Positions 24,231-37,500 of a DNA stretch of 64,000 bases are shown here, piece after piece. The stretch is from Ectocarpus siliculosus. Its lineage: Eukaryota > Sar > Phaeophyceae > Ectocarpales > Ectocarpaceae. The notes beneath the pieces are model-generated. The model ran no database searches. It had not been told where the DNA came from and was given only the letters and a program-made list of their open reading frames with translations. Position 1 is the first letter of the stretch. Each line of letters starts with the position of its first letter. Position numbers and translations under genes: made by a program. The stretch covers positions 4,237,018-4,301,017 of the forward strand of contig FN649743.1 of the NCBI GenBank assembly GCA_000310025.1. The letters run 5' to 3'.

Positions 24231-24868
24231 TACAGATAGCGCCCACAGATAAGAAAAGAAACGTCAACGTCGGGTCGAGCCTCAATCCCTTATTTTGGGT
24301 CAAAGGGCCAGCCCGAAGTCGTCCCATTTCTGAAAAGGCATTTCTTACTCCTTTGGACTGTCGCATCCCCCTGATTCTCATGTTTCTTTGAAGTACTTCG
24401 AATTTCTTATTTCTGCCTTTTGGTTTCTGAGGACAGTCCACTTCTTTCTCAAGACCTCGAAAGAGGCGTGGAGAGTGCCATAAAATCCGTACAGCGGACA
24501 GCATGTGGTTGTCCGCGATGTGTAGCAGTACTGCAGTATAGCACAGTGAGCAGCAGGGGCGCGGGGGGCGCCGCGAAAATATCCACTCTCCCCCCTACCA
24601 TAAAAAACGCACTGGTCAGCTAGGCAGGGGGGTGGGAGAACCGAAGGAGCAGCAGTGGGACGTCTCTTTCTGGACACGCTCCCCCAGCTACCCCTTGTTT
24701 CTTACCGTATGTCTTGGGGGTATCTCACCACGATGTTTCTTATTGGGACGTTTCTTATGTTGTGCCCGAGATTGAGCTGTGTGCCGTAGCCCTTTCTTCA
24801 TAATTTTCGAAAAAAATTGAGCCTTTTATTCCTTACAAAAGTTTTCTTTACTGCGGGCGCTATCTGTA
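24231..24868 (-). mobile_element. MITE family A, copy 2 (inverted relative to copy 1)
   Basis: The element is 638 bases including flanking TA dinucleotides at 24231-24232 and 24867-24868. Its ends, CAGATAGCGCCC and its complement, match the copy at 148-784 with a few substitutions. Read on the minus strand, the interior aligns with copy 1 through long stretches (for example GCTCAATCTCGGGCACAACA and the CATGCTGTCCGCTGTAC block), including the repeated AAGAAAC motif. It has no credible ORF. Divergence is visible throughout, so both copies are old or came from different sub-lineages. Confidence 0.87.
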
Positions 24869-24914
24869 TGCTGTGACTTTGATCGAAGAAAAATTCCAGG
24901 GTAACTCAGGGAGT

Positions 24915-25800
24915 AGAACCGCTCCGCGGAGCGGTTTTGTCCTTCTTCAAGTTCCACGGAGCGGAGCGGAGCGTTTTTTTTTCATTTCAAAATGTCACAG
25001 AGCGGTGCGGAGCAGTTTATCCGAGGGCAAAAGTCTCACGGAGCGGAGTTTTTTTTTCATGTCACGGAGCGGTTTATCCTTAGTGCGTTTTTTTTCACGG
25101 AGCGATTTTGTTTTCTCCGTAGCATAAACCGTGCGAAACCGTAGCCTTGAGGACGGTTTTCCGTCAGGAAAAACCGTTGAAACCGCACGGATATCCGTAC
25201 AAAATCGACGGAGAACCAGCAATTTCGTGAAGAACGTTGGGTTTGGTGCACCGAAAACCGATTTTCCGCACGGTCTTCTATGGTTGAAGGCCGCCGGTGA
25301 CACTGTATACGTCCCCGCCGCTAGGACAGCCCAAACAGACCAATAATTTATGTCAATTAACCAATTATTCAGAAAGGGACCGTTCCCCGCATCGATACCT
25401 CCTCGACTCCTAGTTCCTGCAACTAGTACAACAGTAGATGATCCCTCACTTGCCTCTCGTTGAAACTTGTCAGTACTCATACCTAATACCTCCTGCTGTG
25501 AGTATTATGTTTAATAGAAAAAAACCCCGAAAAAATACTGTGACTCCGTGGAAAAACCGTGACTTCACTCCGGTTTTACCCGTGACTGCATTGTGGTTTT
25601 ATCCGTGTTCATGTGATGGAGTAGCTCAAACCGCTCCGTGGAAAAACCTCTTGTACGGATTATTGGGAAGCTCCACGGAGCGGAGCGGTTTATCCGAGGG
25701 CAAAATTCTCACGGAGCGGAGCGGTTTTTTCTATCATGTCACGGAGCAGAGCGGAACGGTTTTTCTCAAGGGAAAGTATCACGGAGCGGAGCGGCCACAC
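24915..25800. repeat. GGAGC-rich interspersed repeat field
   Basis: The motif CACGGAGCGGAGCGG and close variants occur at least nine times in two clusters, 24915-25110 and 25630-25800, with spacing near 35 bases in the second. Most are followed by TTTT and many by a block like TTATCCGAGGGCAAAA. A perfect 20-base palindrome AACCGCTCCGCGGAGCGGTT lies at 24919-24938. Between the clusters, shorter AAACCG and ACGG motifs continue. Units are imperfect and differ in length, so this is not a simple satellite. It begins about 50 bases after the end of the MITE. Confidence 0.75.
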
Positions 25801-26900
25801 ACTTTGAAAATGGTGTAGGAGATCGAGCTCCGTCCACGACCAGCATCCGCTCCCGCCAGAGCTACAAGAGCCCTTCATGTTTGCGTTTCGCGTTTGTTTC
25901 TGACGTGCTCCCGATGCTGAAGGGCATCAGTCAGTGTAGCTTGGTACGCCTACAGCCCGCCACGTTTTTAGGACTTGTGGGTGTCCAACCCGGCGCTGAA
26001 CTGGGGACGAGGCAAGCAGGAAGATCACTTCACACCGGCTTGCATGCAGCAGCAAAACCCATTCGACAAAAATCGTAACTACACGACGCGCCCCTTGAAG
26101 ACAACGAATTTTATATTGACTTATTTTGAAAAAAATGCAAAAGCACCAGAAAATACAAACGAGACGCACAAGACCAGTCGGAACCCATCGCGAAAAACAG
26201 AATCGTTGATTCTCACACAGGGCGCCAGTAGAGGCTGCCAAAAACACACATATAATGAGTCTACCTCCACACGCCTCCTTGAAACCAAGATCAAATATCA
26301 CACCAGTCTAAATTCAAGTCAAGAGAGCAGAACGGCAGGCCCGTAACTGAGGTCCGTTTTGCAATACATGTAAACCTTATGCATTCTCCTGATGTCACTC
26401 GAGGACACCCTATATCAGCGGGGGAGGGTGTTGACGCACTCAAATCAGCTTCTTGCGTGGTGATATCGAGAGTCGTTGTAGCGGCCTACAATCTCCGCAA
26501 AATAGGCCAACACCCAGGGTCTTGTACTGCTTGCTCTCGCCGCCACTGATCCGACTCTCCTGACCTGCGGGTTTACTGCAGTCCCCGATGCCACTAGCTA
26601 CTGGGGACGACTGGCAGTTCAGGGGTTTGCGGTCAATGGCGGTGAGCACGGCTGTGGCAAATGGTGGGTTCCGGCGCAGATAACGGACTGTTTCAGAGAC
26701 TGCTGCGACCTTCGATATTTCAGCTCGAGTAGCAAACCTGAACGTGACAGCGCACACGACACCTCCCATGGTGTCCTCTACTGATAAACAGTAGAACTAA
26801 ACGGCGGGAATGTTGCTTTCTTTTTATTACTGAAGCAATTGTGGAAATAGAGCCAGAGTCAGAAAGAGGTTTTCTGCCATTTCGCACGGCGAATATAACA
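25801..26900. other. No gene recognised
   Basis: Only short ORFs. A minus-strand frame at 26440-26769 (109 codons) begins with ATG and has even composition but no domain or splice support. Confidence 0.4.
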
Positions 26901-27014
26901 ATCAGTTTCTATTCCAAGTCCCATAGATCAGGAGGCCAAGATATCGAAAACGCCGTTATCAGTTTCTATTCCAAGTCCCATACATCAGGAGGCCAAGATA
27001 TCGAAAACGCCGTT
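26901..27014. repeat. 57-base tandem duplication
   Basis: The unit at 26901-26957, starting ATCAGTTTCTATTCCAAGTC, is repeated directly at 26958-27014 with one difference (CATAGATC versus CATACATC). The near identity points to a recent duplication. Confidence 0.95.
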
Positions 27015-28649
27015 CCGGCGTGCGGAGTCCCGACCTGGGTATCCATCCCAGTAGGGGACACGATGAAGCCGCGGCAAGGGTGATGGCATGCCCAGATCTC
27101 TTGGGGCCGTGATGTCCAAGGCTGCAGCTGCGGTCCGACAACCCCGAAAAATTGAGCGCACACCATTCACGACCCACTACTTTACGCATTGTCACAGACC
27201 CAAGCCTCCGATTCTGCCAACAGCTGCAGCTAGGTGCGTTGGACGATCAGCAGTGTGGGGGATTGGGTTTGTGACGGCCCGTGCCGCCGAGGATCGCGAA
27301 TGACCTGGATCCAGATATTTTGCGGACTTTCGGCAGATGCAGCCTTCTACAGCACGCCCCCAGCAACAGATGTGGGCTTGCATATCGGTCATGCCGCTGC
27401 TCCGTGGTGTCAACTGTAACGAAAAACGTGTCTCGTACGTGATTGTTGGGTGCTGCCTCGGTCATTTACGACACCAGTCAAAGTCGAGAAACTCTAGGTT
27501 AAGAGCCTCTTGTTTTGTTGTACCGAGGCTCTTCATGTACTCTGTAGGCAGCCCATCAGTTACTACATTGTTTAGGGTTTAGAGAAATTTGCTTCACTAA
27601 GCACCTGTTCTTTGTATGGTGAAGTCCTGAAGTTTATCTTTCTTGAGCCTTAAATTCATGACTCTTAGGTTCTTTCATTGTGGGCCACTTGTTAGCACGA
27701 TTTTCAGCGTTCGTTCGGGTTCGTCGACAGAAGTGATTGTAGAGCCAAAACACGTTGGTGTGGGAGAAGTGTTAGTGTGGGTCTTTTATTTGTTCCGATT
27801 TCTCATACTTTCGTGTATTGTTGCCTTTGTTCTGTGCTTGATGTAGTGTTTATTTAGCATCATAAACAGTTGGTTACTTCGGTTGGTACTGATTTGGAGC
27901 AGAAATGGCTGGTGTCTACCTTCATCGACAGGAGGTGTATTTTATCTATGGCGAGCTAACCGTTGGTGTCCTTCTAGGTTGAGCGAGTGAGTTTCCTTCC
28001 TGGAAGACGGGGTAGTTTTCTGGGAAGGTTGAAATGGGAGTTGCAGTTGCGACGGCATTATCGAAATTCGTCCTTTCGTTGTGTTCGACATTTTCGGTTT
28101 GGAAATGCTTTTCATGCCACGCCTAACACCTCTCACCTTTTCATGATGCCTTGTCTGGGAAGTTGTGCCAAGTGTTGTTGTTGTGGTTGTTGTGGTCGTT
28201 GTGGTCGTTGTTCTTTGTGCTCCTGCAATCTTGGTGTTTTCTCCGCGTTGAGAACAGATAGATTCGGGTGGTTAGTGGACCCGAGCACATTCAACCCTCA
28301 ACGCATATGATGTCTTCCACGTTGTGCTGTTGGCTTATATTTTGAGCTTCGTTTATATACTGAAAATTGTCCTATTTTATCGACTGTGAAGCGTGCGGTC
28401 ATCCACAAAACGCGAACACCGCCTGAAACATGAAGCACACTTCGTGAGCCAGTGTTTCTGGGTTGGGGTTGTCCATGTACATGAATCACCTCGGAATAAA
28501 TCGTTCACCTGTTGCGTATCGAGGTTCCACATGTGTGCAGCACACGGTGTACCCTGCTGCAAATATCATCTGCTGAACTGCCGTTGGACTTTCTATTGCC
28601 TTGCTTCGGTTCTCAGGAGCATTGGGTGCTATTTTTTCACTTCCCCAAG
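27015..28649. other. T-rich region, no gene fixed
   Basis: This stretch is richer in T than its surroundings. A TTTAGGGTTTAG string near 27571 resembles a plant/algal telomere unit but is only about one and a half units. A Gly/Cys/Val codon run from a GTTGTGGTTGTTGTGG-type repeat lies near 28170-28220. It may hold the promoter and first exon of the plus-strand RGS gene. Confidence 0.4.
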
Positions 28650-31600
28650 GAGAAATTGCGCCAAGCAGACTTCTGTGGGCGCGATTCTGACTGTTACTTG
28701 TACGGGGCCCATGATTTTTTGCGACAACTTCGAGGTAGTGCACCAGCACGATTGAGTGGTACGCGCGAAAGTCTGATCTTCTCGCCTAGAGCTCAAGTTA
28801 TCACGCGCGACAGAATTTTCCTTCACCACACATCACGGCCAACGGTCCCTCTTGCTACATCTTCTCCGTCCCACAGGTCCCCGCTCTTGGGGTGCATGGC
28901 CGGGGCGTCGTTTACCCTGCGCTCTTGTTCGTCGACCTACGTGTACGCCATGTACTGGTACAAATTGACGCCCGGTCCGACCGTCTACCCCGACAGGGTC
29001 CCGGCGTGGATTGATGTCGTCCTTGCGCCGGCCACGTTGGTGCGGATTTTGGGTGGGAAGCTAAGATGCCCTTTTAACGAGTGCGTAGTTCCGAGTGACA
29101 CGGAGGACGGATCGGTTCCGTGCCCCGAACGACTAAAAACCGGCTGTATGGGTCGTTGTGCGTGTGCCGTTTCCTGGATTTACGAAAGCTTAGCTTGTAC
29201 ACCTTGCATGTGCGATCGTGCCAAGCATGCTTTGTTTTGTTTTCGTTCTATGTTTATTATGGCGACGCCCCCCCCGGTTTTCGTGGTGAGACATGTACTA
29301 CACGTTTTTCGGTAAATGTAGCCTACTACACTCTTCAGTGCATTTTTTTGTGCATCTACAACCATCCAGGGTCACACAGGAAGGGGTAAACACCGGGGAC
29401 TTTTTCTTATTTTAATTTTTTTTCGTGCCCCACCTTCCTCCTGCGATGCGTGCTGAATTTATGTATATCGCGCGAAGGGTCCAGCCGTCCTATTCCCTCG
29501 TCAACGATGGCAACGTCGAAGTTTGGTACTCACGAGGGCTTTTCAGTTTCGTTTCGCTTCCACCCGTAGATTTTGTGCGTACATGTAAATTTTTTACTCC
29601 ATGGGGATTCGAACTCACAACTTTGCGACTAGCGGTTGCGAGGTTACCACTTAGACCACCGGGGCGACCGGCATGGCAAGCATGCATGGGTTAAGTCACG
29701 TACAAGAGGATAATATTCGATGCTTTCTGTTGTGCTGTGGTTGAGTATTTCGCATGCAACATCGGTCGGGCCCGAGAACAATTCATGCAGTTGGTCTGGT
29801 TAACGTCCTGGTTTGTTCTTTCTACCTATATGTAAATGTTTTTTTTTTTTTCCCACATCTTTTGCTGTGTCTGGTCTGGTGATTGGTCGTCGTTTCTAGA
29901 TACTCTGAGCGTGTGTGACGGCTCTACATACGAGGAACTGCGGAGTTGCATATTTTTTCTTTTCGTGTAGCGCCTGAAGCTGATCTCTCTTTCTCCGCCT
30001 CTCTCTCACACTCTCTCTCTCTCTCTGTGTCGGTCTCCCTTGGCAGGTGTCAACTGGAGCCATCGTGGGATGGGTGTTACGACCCCCAAAAAAGAAACAA
30101 ATGAGGTCGATTTATGAACGAAAGGCGCGGATTTCGTGTTGTGGTTTCGGCATACGTGCTGCTCGAAGTGGGAGTGTGGACGGTGGTCTTCATATACGGA
30201 ATGCCATGGTATGAGGATAATCGTGCGGAGGGGGGGTGAGAGAGAATGTATTTTGAGAGAGAGAGACATAACCAATCGTGCTTGGGGGCAAGAGATTGGT
30301 AACACGATAACCTTATTGATTGAGAGTGATTTGGCGACGTGTGACCTCAAGCGCGCACGAAGCAGTGTACATCAGAATGCAGGCCCCCGACTCAATTTGA
30401 GAGAGTCGCAAATACAGCGCTGCCTGAATAGTTGTTGAATGCCACATGAACCAAACGTTTTGCGGGCGGTTGTCTCTGTCGCACCTGTTTCTCCGTTTTT
30501 TCGTTTGTATTCTGCTAGGGTCCAAACCGGGGGGATCAGGTTCTTCGATGCGTTCGCGAAGGTGGGAGTGGTGCTCTGTGCTTTGGTTCTTGGCCGACAA
30601 CTATGGAAGGTTCAGGACATCGGCCAGCTCAGTACGGATGGCCAACACGTCGCATTTCTATCGATCATCTCAACAAGCAAGAACACGAGATTTTCGAAAT
30701 CTCGACCCGCGGGCGCATGGATGCATACACACTTTTTCCTTCACCGAATACAACAGGCGGTGATTGCATCTAGGATTTCCCGCACGAATGACACACTTTA
30801 GTCCGCTCCGCCTATCGAACTCCTCTGGGGCAACGTTCAACGTTCAACAGCACGATATGGCCCCCATGCATGTGCAGTCTCCATGGGGAACCTGTCGGCT
30901 CATAGAGAGCAAGTTTCTGCTGCAAGTATTTTCTATTTCAATACCGTATGTGTCAAGAAGAGAGGGTTAGCTGTGTTCAGGATCGATAAGAATTTGCATA
31001 TGTAGTAAAGATATCTGTGTTGGACCGGTGTGATGGGCGACAAGTGACAGTTCTAATTCGCCACCCGCATGCACTGCTACTGCTAACAGCTCCTTTGGCT
31101 GAGCACACCTTGTTTGAAGATTTGTAGCAGATACCCGTTGGTGCGACTGTTTCGTGTCATTTCTGAGCATTGGTACCCCGGGGCATGTTTCGCGCCGTGC
31201 TATACTCGGGATGCGTTCGTCGAAACCCGTGCACCTGCCGAGTTCCTCGATGGATTGATATTCTCAGCACTCTAGGTTGCTTTACCTCCAGGCCAGCGCT
31301 CATATCGTGCAGCGCCAAAATGGTCAAGACTGCGTGTAGCCTCACAGACAATGACATTAGCCAACCAACGAGCTTCACACTAAATATCTTTTCTACCCAG
31401 AAAACGTTGTTCCTACTCATGCCTTATAGTAGATGTCATTATCTCGTACGCGTGAGAAACGAGAGTAGAGCACCACATGACTTATGCGGGCTAACAATAC
31501 GTAAAGCGATAACCTCCCCCCCTGAACTAATAGCGCTGTCCTAAGTCGATGGCGATTTTCGACCAAACAAGAAGAGTCGTTTCTGAACCCTACGCTGCAT

Positions 31601-34525
31601 TGGTCATCCCTGAGTGATAACATTTCGCCCGCCCTCGGCTTCTCCAACCTCTTAATCCACCTCAGCGCCGTTCTTGGTTGCGCTAGCTTGACCCATGCCC
31701 GACCTGGTGTTCAAGTACATCGCCGTCTTCACTGCGATCTTTTCCATGCAACCTGTTGTCTGGACCATGTAAGACGGCAGCAGTCGATGTGTCCCATGCT
31801 TTTCCCCATCTTGTAAGAGCTGGTCTTAGGGTAAGTGACCAAGACAGCATGTAACGGTAGAGCGAGGAAGAATAGTCAGTCACTTGGCGTTAGAGATGTA
31901 CGTGTAGGTGTGTTGCCCCAATGGAAACTACGAGGTTTCGCAGGTATCTTGGGGGAAAACAAGAGGACACTTGGCCCTGCCATGTCTGGGACAAAGCACC
32001 AGGTTGTTCGGGCCCCGAGCTTGAATCCACCAATGACTGTGACCTCAGTATCCTTCTTCCTGAAGGTCACCTTCAGTCATTTCGTCTGTCAAAGATGCAC
32101 CTTTAGTTAGGTCAGCGCGCCCCTGCCCTCTGTGCAAATGCACCAGCATTAGGTACCACTAAAAGGTCCGGTAAGGACGACCTCCCTTTAACAACAAAGT
32201 ATGACCTTGGTTATTCACGGAGAAGGCTTGACAGGGGTGTGGGAGGGCGTGGTTGTATCTGTTGCCGATCCGATCCGAGATGTTCTTCAGGAACTAGAAC
32301 GCTTTGTGACAAATAATGTGTTGATTTCGCTCCGTGGCAACCCGATACCAACTCCGTTTGGCTAACGGGTTGCCCTCGACCAAACCTCTCAGCTCCGGTT
32401 CGCGAAGGAGTGTTGTACGTGCCCTTTGGTTTCGGAAAGGGATATGCTACTCCGCTGTTTGTCACATCATACGGTGCTTGTCACGGTGTAGTTGCCGAAT
32501 GACTGTTATATTTACACGCTTAATACGCTGATATCCCAGAGATTCGTGTGTGAATACGTATGAAGCGTTGGCTCGCACTTTCCAACGGCCCCTGACAAAA
32601 GGTGTGTGGTATGGGCGCTACTTTTTCTCATGGCGCAAGCTTGCCAAAGGTGCGGTATGTAAATGAGATCACCTCTTTGAGGTCAGCTGCTGCGCAATGA
32701 TAAGCAGCACCGTCGTGTCTAAATCCGCTTCGCCCTTTTCAGTAGGTTGTGAAAAACACAGACGATATGCTCCGCCGTTGTGGTTGGCCCTCGGATAAAC
32801 CACTACGCCACGTCCCTAAGAAACAAAGTGCTCCGCAGGGTGGTGATGCCCCGTCAGAGCACCCCGCCGACAATCCGCGACTTACCTCGTTGGCACGATA
32901 TAGACAACGGAGTGATCCTATCGGCAATCCATGTCCCTACACTTCCAACATTTCGCAGTTTGCTGCCGAGCAGTCATGACCGACGGCGCGCTGTGTGGTT
33001 CTCACGCCATCAGTTCCACCTCACACAACCAACGCATCCTGCTTGCTCGCACGTGAACATCCGCGGGATCACAGCGTCATCAGACCGGTACGAGACTTCA
33101 TGCTGGGCCAGCAAAGATCGCAGGACCAACGAATAGGCGCGGGGTGCGGCGGTGTACTGGTTCTTCCTCCCTGGATCTGGCTGAGGAGGTGCCGTATCAT
33201 CGACCCTAGCAAGAACTACGGTCGTGTCGCCTGCTCCCCCGGCTCCCAGCGACAGAGATCATCCCGGCAGGGGCTCTACAGAGGCCGCAGTACCCTCCAC
33301 GAGAACCCGCTGGCTTTTTGTCATGGGTTTTGGCCCACTGAAGGAGGCCTTTGAGGAGTTTTGCTCGAAGGCGCTTTGCAGTGAGGTACGCGAAGACATC
33401 GAATCTCGACTGATGTTTGTAGTGCCGGCGTCGACTATGGCGCTGAGCGCGACCCCGAGACATTGTGACAGACTGCCGTAAGCGACACATGTTCGATGGA
33501 GTGGTTCCTGCGTTTCTCTCCTCTTCTAGACATTGGCTGGATATGATGAAGCCCTTGAGCTGTTGTGGGTATACCTTTCCCGGGAACCGGGTATTGAGTC
33601 ACTTCCACCATCCTGCTGCCGGAGGATGTGGCATGGAGGTTTGTAGGAATAACCATGGCGAAACGTAAACATGGCTGTCATTCCTCCCGGACAGCTACTG
33701 TGAACACTTTCTGCTTATATGTGTACGCTCGTCGCGTGTCCGGGGTTCATTGCGGACGACCATAGGCGGATAACCTTTGAGAGATGTCCCGCTCTTGAAA
33801 CACTTCCGAGAATCAACTACGTTATGCGCCAAACGCCCAAATTTATCACGGATATGCATTCAATTCGATGGGGTTCACGTTTTCCCTCTCCACCTCAACC
33901 TTGTCTTGTTGTCATGATATGCAGTCGTTCCATTTCTTCGTCGACGTGGCAGAGTATCAGGACTTGCTCAAAGTCACCAGTGGTGACGAGCACATCAACG
34001 ATGGCTTCAAACACTTTGTCGGCATTGTCAAAGAGTATATCAAAATCGGTTCCAATTCCGAAGTCAACATCGCCAGCCGGACCAAAACGAATATTATCGA
34101 ACTCGGTGAACGGTCCGCGTACGCCTCCCTTTGCCTGGTGAGTGGAAATCAACGAACGGTTTCCGATTCGCCGATGCTGCAACGAAGCCTGGTGTACGGT
34201 GTTTTCTGCTTTTTTTGTCGCCCTTCTACCAGCCTCATTTGGATTGGTTTGACTCGAGAACCCCTTCTTTGTCTGGGGGGTTTGGTGTTCGACAGCTCTC
34301 ACGAATGCATGTTCCCTCGTGGAATTCGAAGGGTAAATGCCCGCTGGTAATGTGCCTCTTTGTGTTTTGCCGCAAGAGGACCGCATCGCAGTGCTCAATC
34401 TGGCCGAAAAGGAAATTATCACCATGTTGGCGGAAAACCTGCTGGACAAATTCCAAGCCACGCCATACTATAAAGAGATAGCTGGTGACCTCACGTTAGT
34501 AGCGAATGAAGCTGCTATTTCATGA
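28650..34525 (+). CDS. 7TM-RGS-like G-protein regulator, partial exon model
   Basis: The RGS domain is clear. Exons about 33291-33385, 33925-34137 and 34379-34525 (stop TGA at 34523) join in phase 0. The first join gives EAFEEFCSKALCSESFHFF, then DVAEYQDLLKV, NIASRTKTNII and AEKEIITMLAENLLDKFQ, matching helices 3 to 9 of RGS domains, which speed GTP hydrolysis on G-alpha. Upstream plus-strand exons look like a 7TM region: about 28650-28734 (GAILTVTC... FE), 28877 to about 29080 (RSPLLGCMAGASF, then VPAWIDVVLAPATLVRI) and 30519 to about 30650 (VGVVLCALVLGRQLWKVQD). Order and pattern resemble 7TM-RGS proteins of plants and stramenopiles, but the phase between the first two candidates does not match and other membrane exons were not found. 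RGS part 0.85, membrane part about 0.45. Confidence 0.65.
29230..29675 (-). mobile_element. SINE family B, copy 1 (tRNA-headed)
   Basis: Read on the minus strand, the head resembles a tRNA: A-box-like TGGTCTAAGTGG, then B-box-like GTTCGAATCCCC. A body of about 370 bases follows that aligns with the element at 52630-53058, for example ACCAAACTTCGACGTT, GGACGGCTGGACCC, GTTTACCCC and CGCCATAATAAA. The 3' end is placed where the match stops, just after ACGAAAACAA. It lies in an intron of the RGS gene, in opposite orientation. No target-site duplication could be fixed. Confidence 0.75.
30001..30030. repeat. CT microsatellite
   Basis: A CT-rich run, interrupted once by CACA, in an intron of the RGS gene. 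Confidence 0.85.
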
Positions 34526-37500
34526 GAGGAGTACACGTACTGCTCCCTGTACGGCATACACTTTCCTCATTTGTTCGAAAGGTGATAGGCCGACAACGTC
34601 GGATGTCCAAGGTATCGGAAGATTTCACTAATTCCGGCATGGCGCATTCAACATTGCGCTTCTTCGGTGGCATCGATGTCTGGTATTTCTTGACGAGGGA
34701 GTGACCATTGCTGATCTCTTCTAGTGGTGAACCTAAGGGCGTTCACGACAAAAGATTCGAGCCGAACGGCCTACGGGCCGGTCGGAGTGGGAAGGAGTAC
34801 GTAGCAAGTGAAACCGGTGGTCGTGGCCGAGAGCTCATTTCCAGATACAGTGACGAGCTCGAGTTCTCCTACGTTCAGGGTTAAGGAGGTCGATCTCAAG
34901 TCGCCTTCGGCAATCAGCATATCTACATACACAGGGTTTTCGTTCGGTGCCATATTAACTGGCATTGCAAGTGACCCCGTGGCCCCTCTCTTTGGGTGAT
35001 GAGCTTTCAGATTGCATAAAGTATCCCACCCACATTCTTGAGCGTTTAGGGGCGCATGAGATGCGTGGTCCACACGGCAGGTCGGAGCATCCTTGTCTTG
35101 CGTATGTATTATAGCTCCCACGAGGCACGGAAACCCTGAGTACCGGATAAGTACCCTTATCAGGCGAAACCGCACAGAGACAACGCGGGGCACCAGTGCG
35201 GGGGGCGTGTCGGATGTACGGAGTCGATCCCAATGAATCTGATGATCTTTCGGTTCTCGAGGTAAAATGTGTCTCGGTCGAATGGTGTATACAATTTGAG
35301 ATGGCAACAGCGGTGTTGAGAGAGGGGGGGCAATGACAGAGTAATAGAACAGGCTTGTAGCCAAACACGGTTTCCTACCATGAAGTTGCTCACGTTACCC
35401 TGTCGTGGGGGAGTATCGACAAAACGTGTTGTAAGTTGAATACTTCCAGCAAGATGTCACTGAGAGCCAAGTACGATCGCTCTCGAAGAACGGTAAGGGG
35501 AGAGTACTTCTTTGATGTGTACTTTGTTTGAGCATAGCTCTTGGTAGAACGGAATGTTGTCGACTCGTTGACAACGCTATCGGAAACTAATCGCGATGGT
35601 GACACCCTGTGACTTTGTAATTCATGTGGGAAGCAAGGGTTCGTTCGTTGATTCAATTTCGAATTTTCGTTTTGGTTTAAGCGATAAGGTTAGATGCAGG
35701 TTTGGTCGTGTTGCAACTACACTGCTCGCGTAAATTGTCCGAAATGCCATTCCAACTGGTTTGAATCAAGGATTCGGAACGGTATCTCGTTGGTTATTCT
35801 TTGTCTTTCCTTTGAGTCGAAGGTTTTTTTGGGGGTTTGGCCAGAACAGGAAGGTGATGACTGCACCCTCGCTTTAACTTATGAAGATGGAGCAGGGGCT
35901 GATCAATGGAGCCCGCCGGTAGGTTAGCATGCCGAAAATTCAATACCACTGAAGGACTGAGATTAGCTGACTATTTTCTCACTACGAATTGTTATTTCGG
36001 CCGTTCTCAAAGTCATCATGAAAGAAAGTTGTCGTAAAGGTGCAAGAGCGTGGCGCGACGAACACACTGCCCGCACACTCATACCAAAACGCCCCCACAA
36101 GATATCGGGGCTCAGAACACAGTAAAAAATTGGACTCAGCCGCCGGCAACACACTACAACCTACCATACGGTATGCTTGGTAGGACAGTCAATGTAAACG
36201 GGGAACCTTGACGTTGCTACCAATGACAGGCAACCCGCGCATCCTAAGAAAGAATGTTGTCTTGTCTCTGAGACGAACTGCAGAAACATATGATGCATGG
36301 TATTAGCGGAAGGTCCATATACTGGGGCGTCGCCTCTTTTTGAACGGTTGCATTTTGTCGAGTACGTATTCAACCCGAAAAACGGGTGGATGAATTCACA
36401 ACGTTAGAGGCGGTCATGAACATTCAGACGCCGACCGCGCCAGATCCCAGCAACCAAGACATTCGTCCAATACTTTGGTGCCGCTCACGGAATGAGAGGA
36501 AGTTATAGTTACATAGTATCCTTTATCCCATACACCCCGAAAGTCTATCGTACGCACATCAGTCGCCACAAAAAACACATATAAAACGCCTGCGCGAGAG
36601 TGCTATGTAGATCCATGTACCGAGACCTCATCCGGGGAATTTATCTTTTTCGGCATGAGCACCGTTCTTCAAGAGTTTCACCGCATTCGGGCATTCCTTG
36701 CTGTGGCCTAAGCTGGCGATTCCAGCAACTACTATGAACGGCACGTTGTGCGGTGACAACGGAAGGCCTCTCATGCGTCTGAACGGCCTTTCAGGTTTTT
36801 GCAGGTTCCCACGTGCAATGGTCGAAGCTCATGACGCGCCAAGCCAATAATTTCTGCCCTCTAGCTCTGTCCCACTTCGTAGAAATATGCCAAGCCTGCC
36901 ACATCAAGGAGGAAGTCCGAGGCAGAAATGGCAACGATCTTTGACTCAGCACTTAGTGATGGTCCCAAAATTATCTCACATCAGCCAAACGATACTCGCA
37001 ATATCGCGATGAGAGAAGCATTCCCTCTCTATTCCACCAGCCTTAGCGGCTCGAGCGCACCTATGAGCAACGAGCGAAAGTACATTGATTCCGTGACAAC
37101 ATCGTGCCTTAGAACTTCCACGTGGCGAGGCACACTTGAAGCATGTATCCTAAAGACAAAATTTGTCACGCAATAAAAGTATCGAAGACCACACGTATCA
37201 ACTCCTGAGAGGGCTGAAGCCCGATCTCCGACACCTCATTTTTTGCTTCATGTGAAGTGCGCGGTGTTCTTTTTATATCGTGGCGACGGTTTCTGGCCTC
37301 TCGTGTGTGATGGAGCGACTAACCTCCTTTGTATTTTGGTGGTTTCTTCTGGAAGGACTGTGCCGGGCCCGGATTCGGGGCGGCGTCGTTGCACACATCA
37401 ATGCGATTGCCGTCTCGCCTCCAAAGCGCCAGGGCGCATCGCACAGTCTTCACGGCCATGTCGTGATCTACCTGGTAGTCTACGGGAATTTGGCGCCAAA

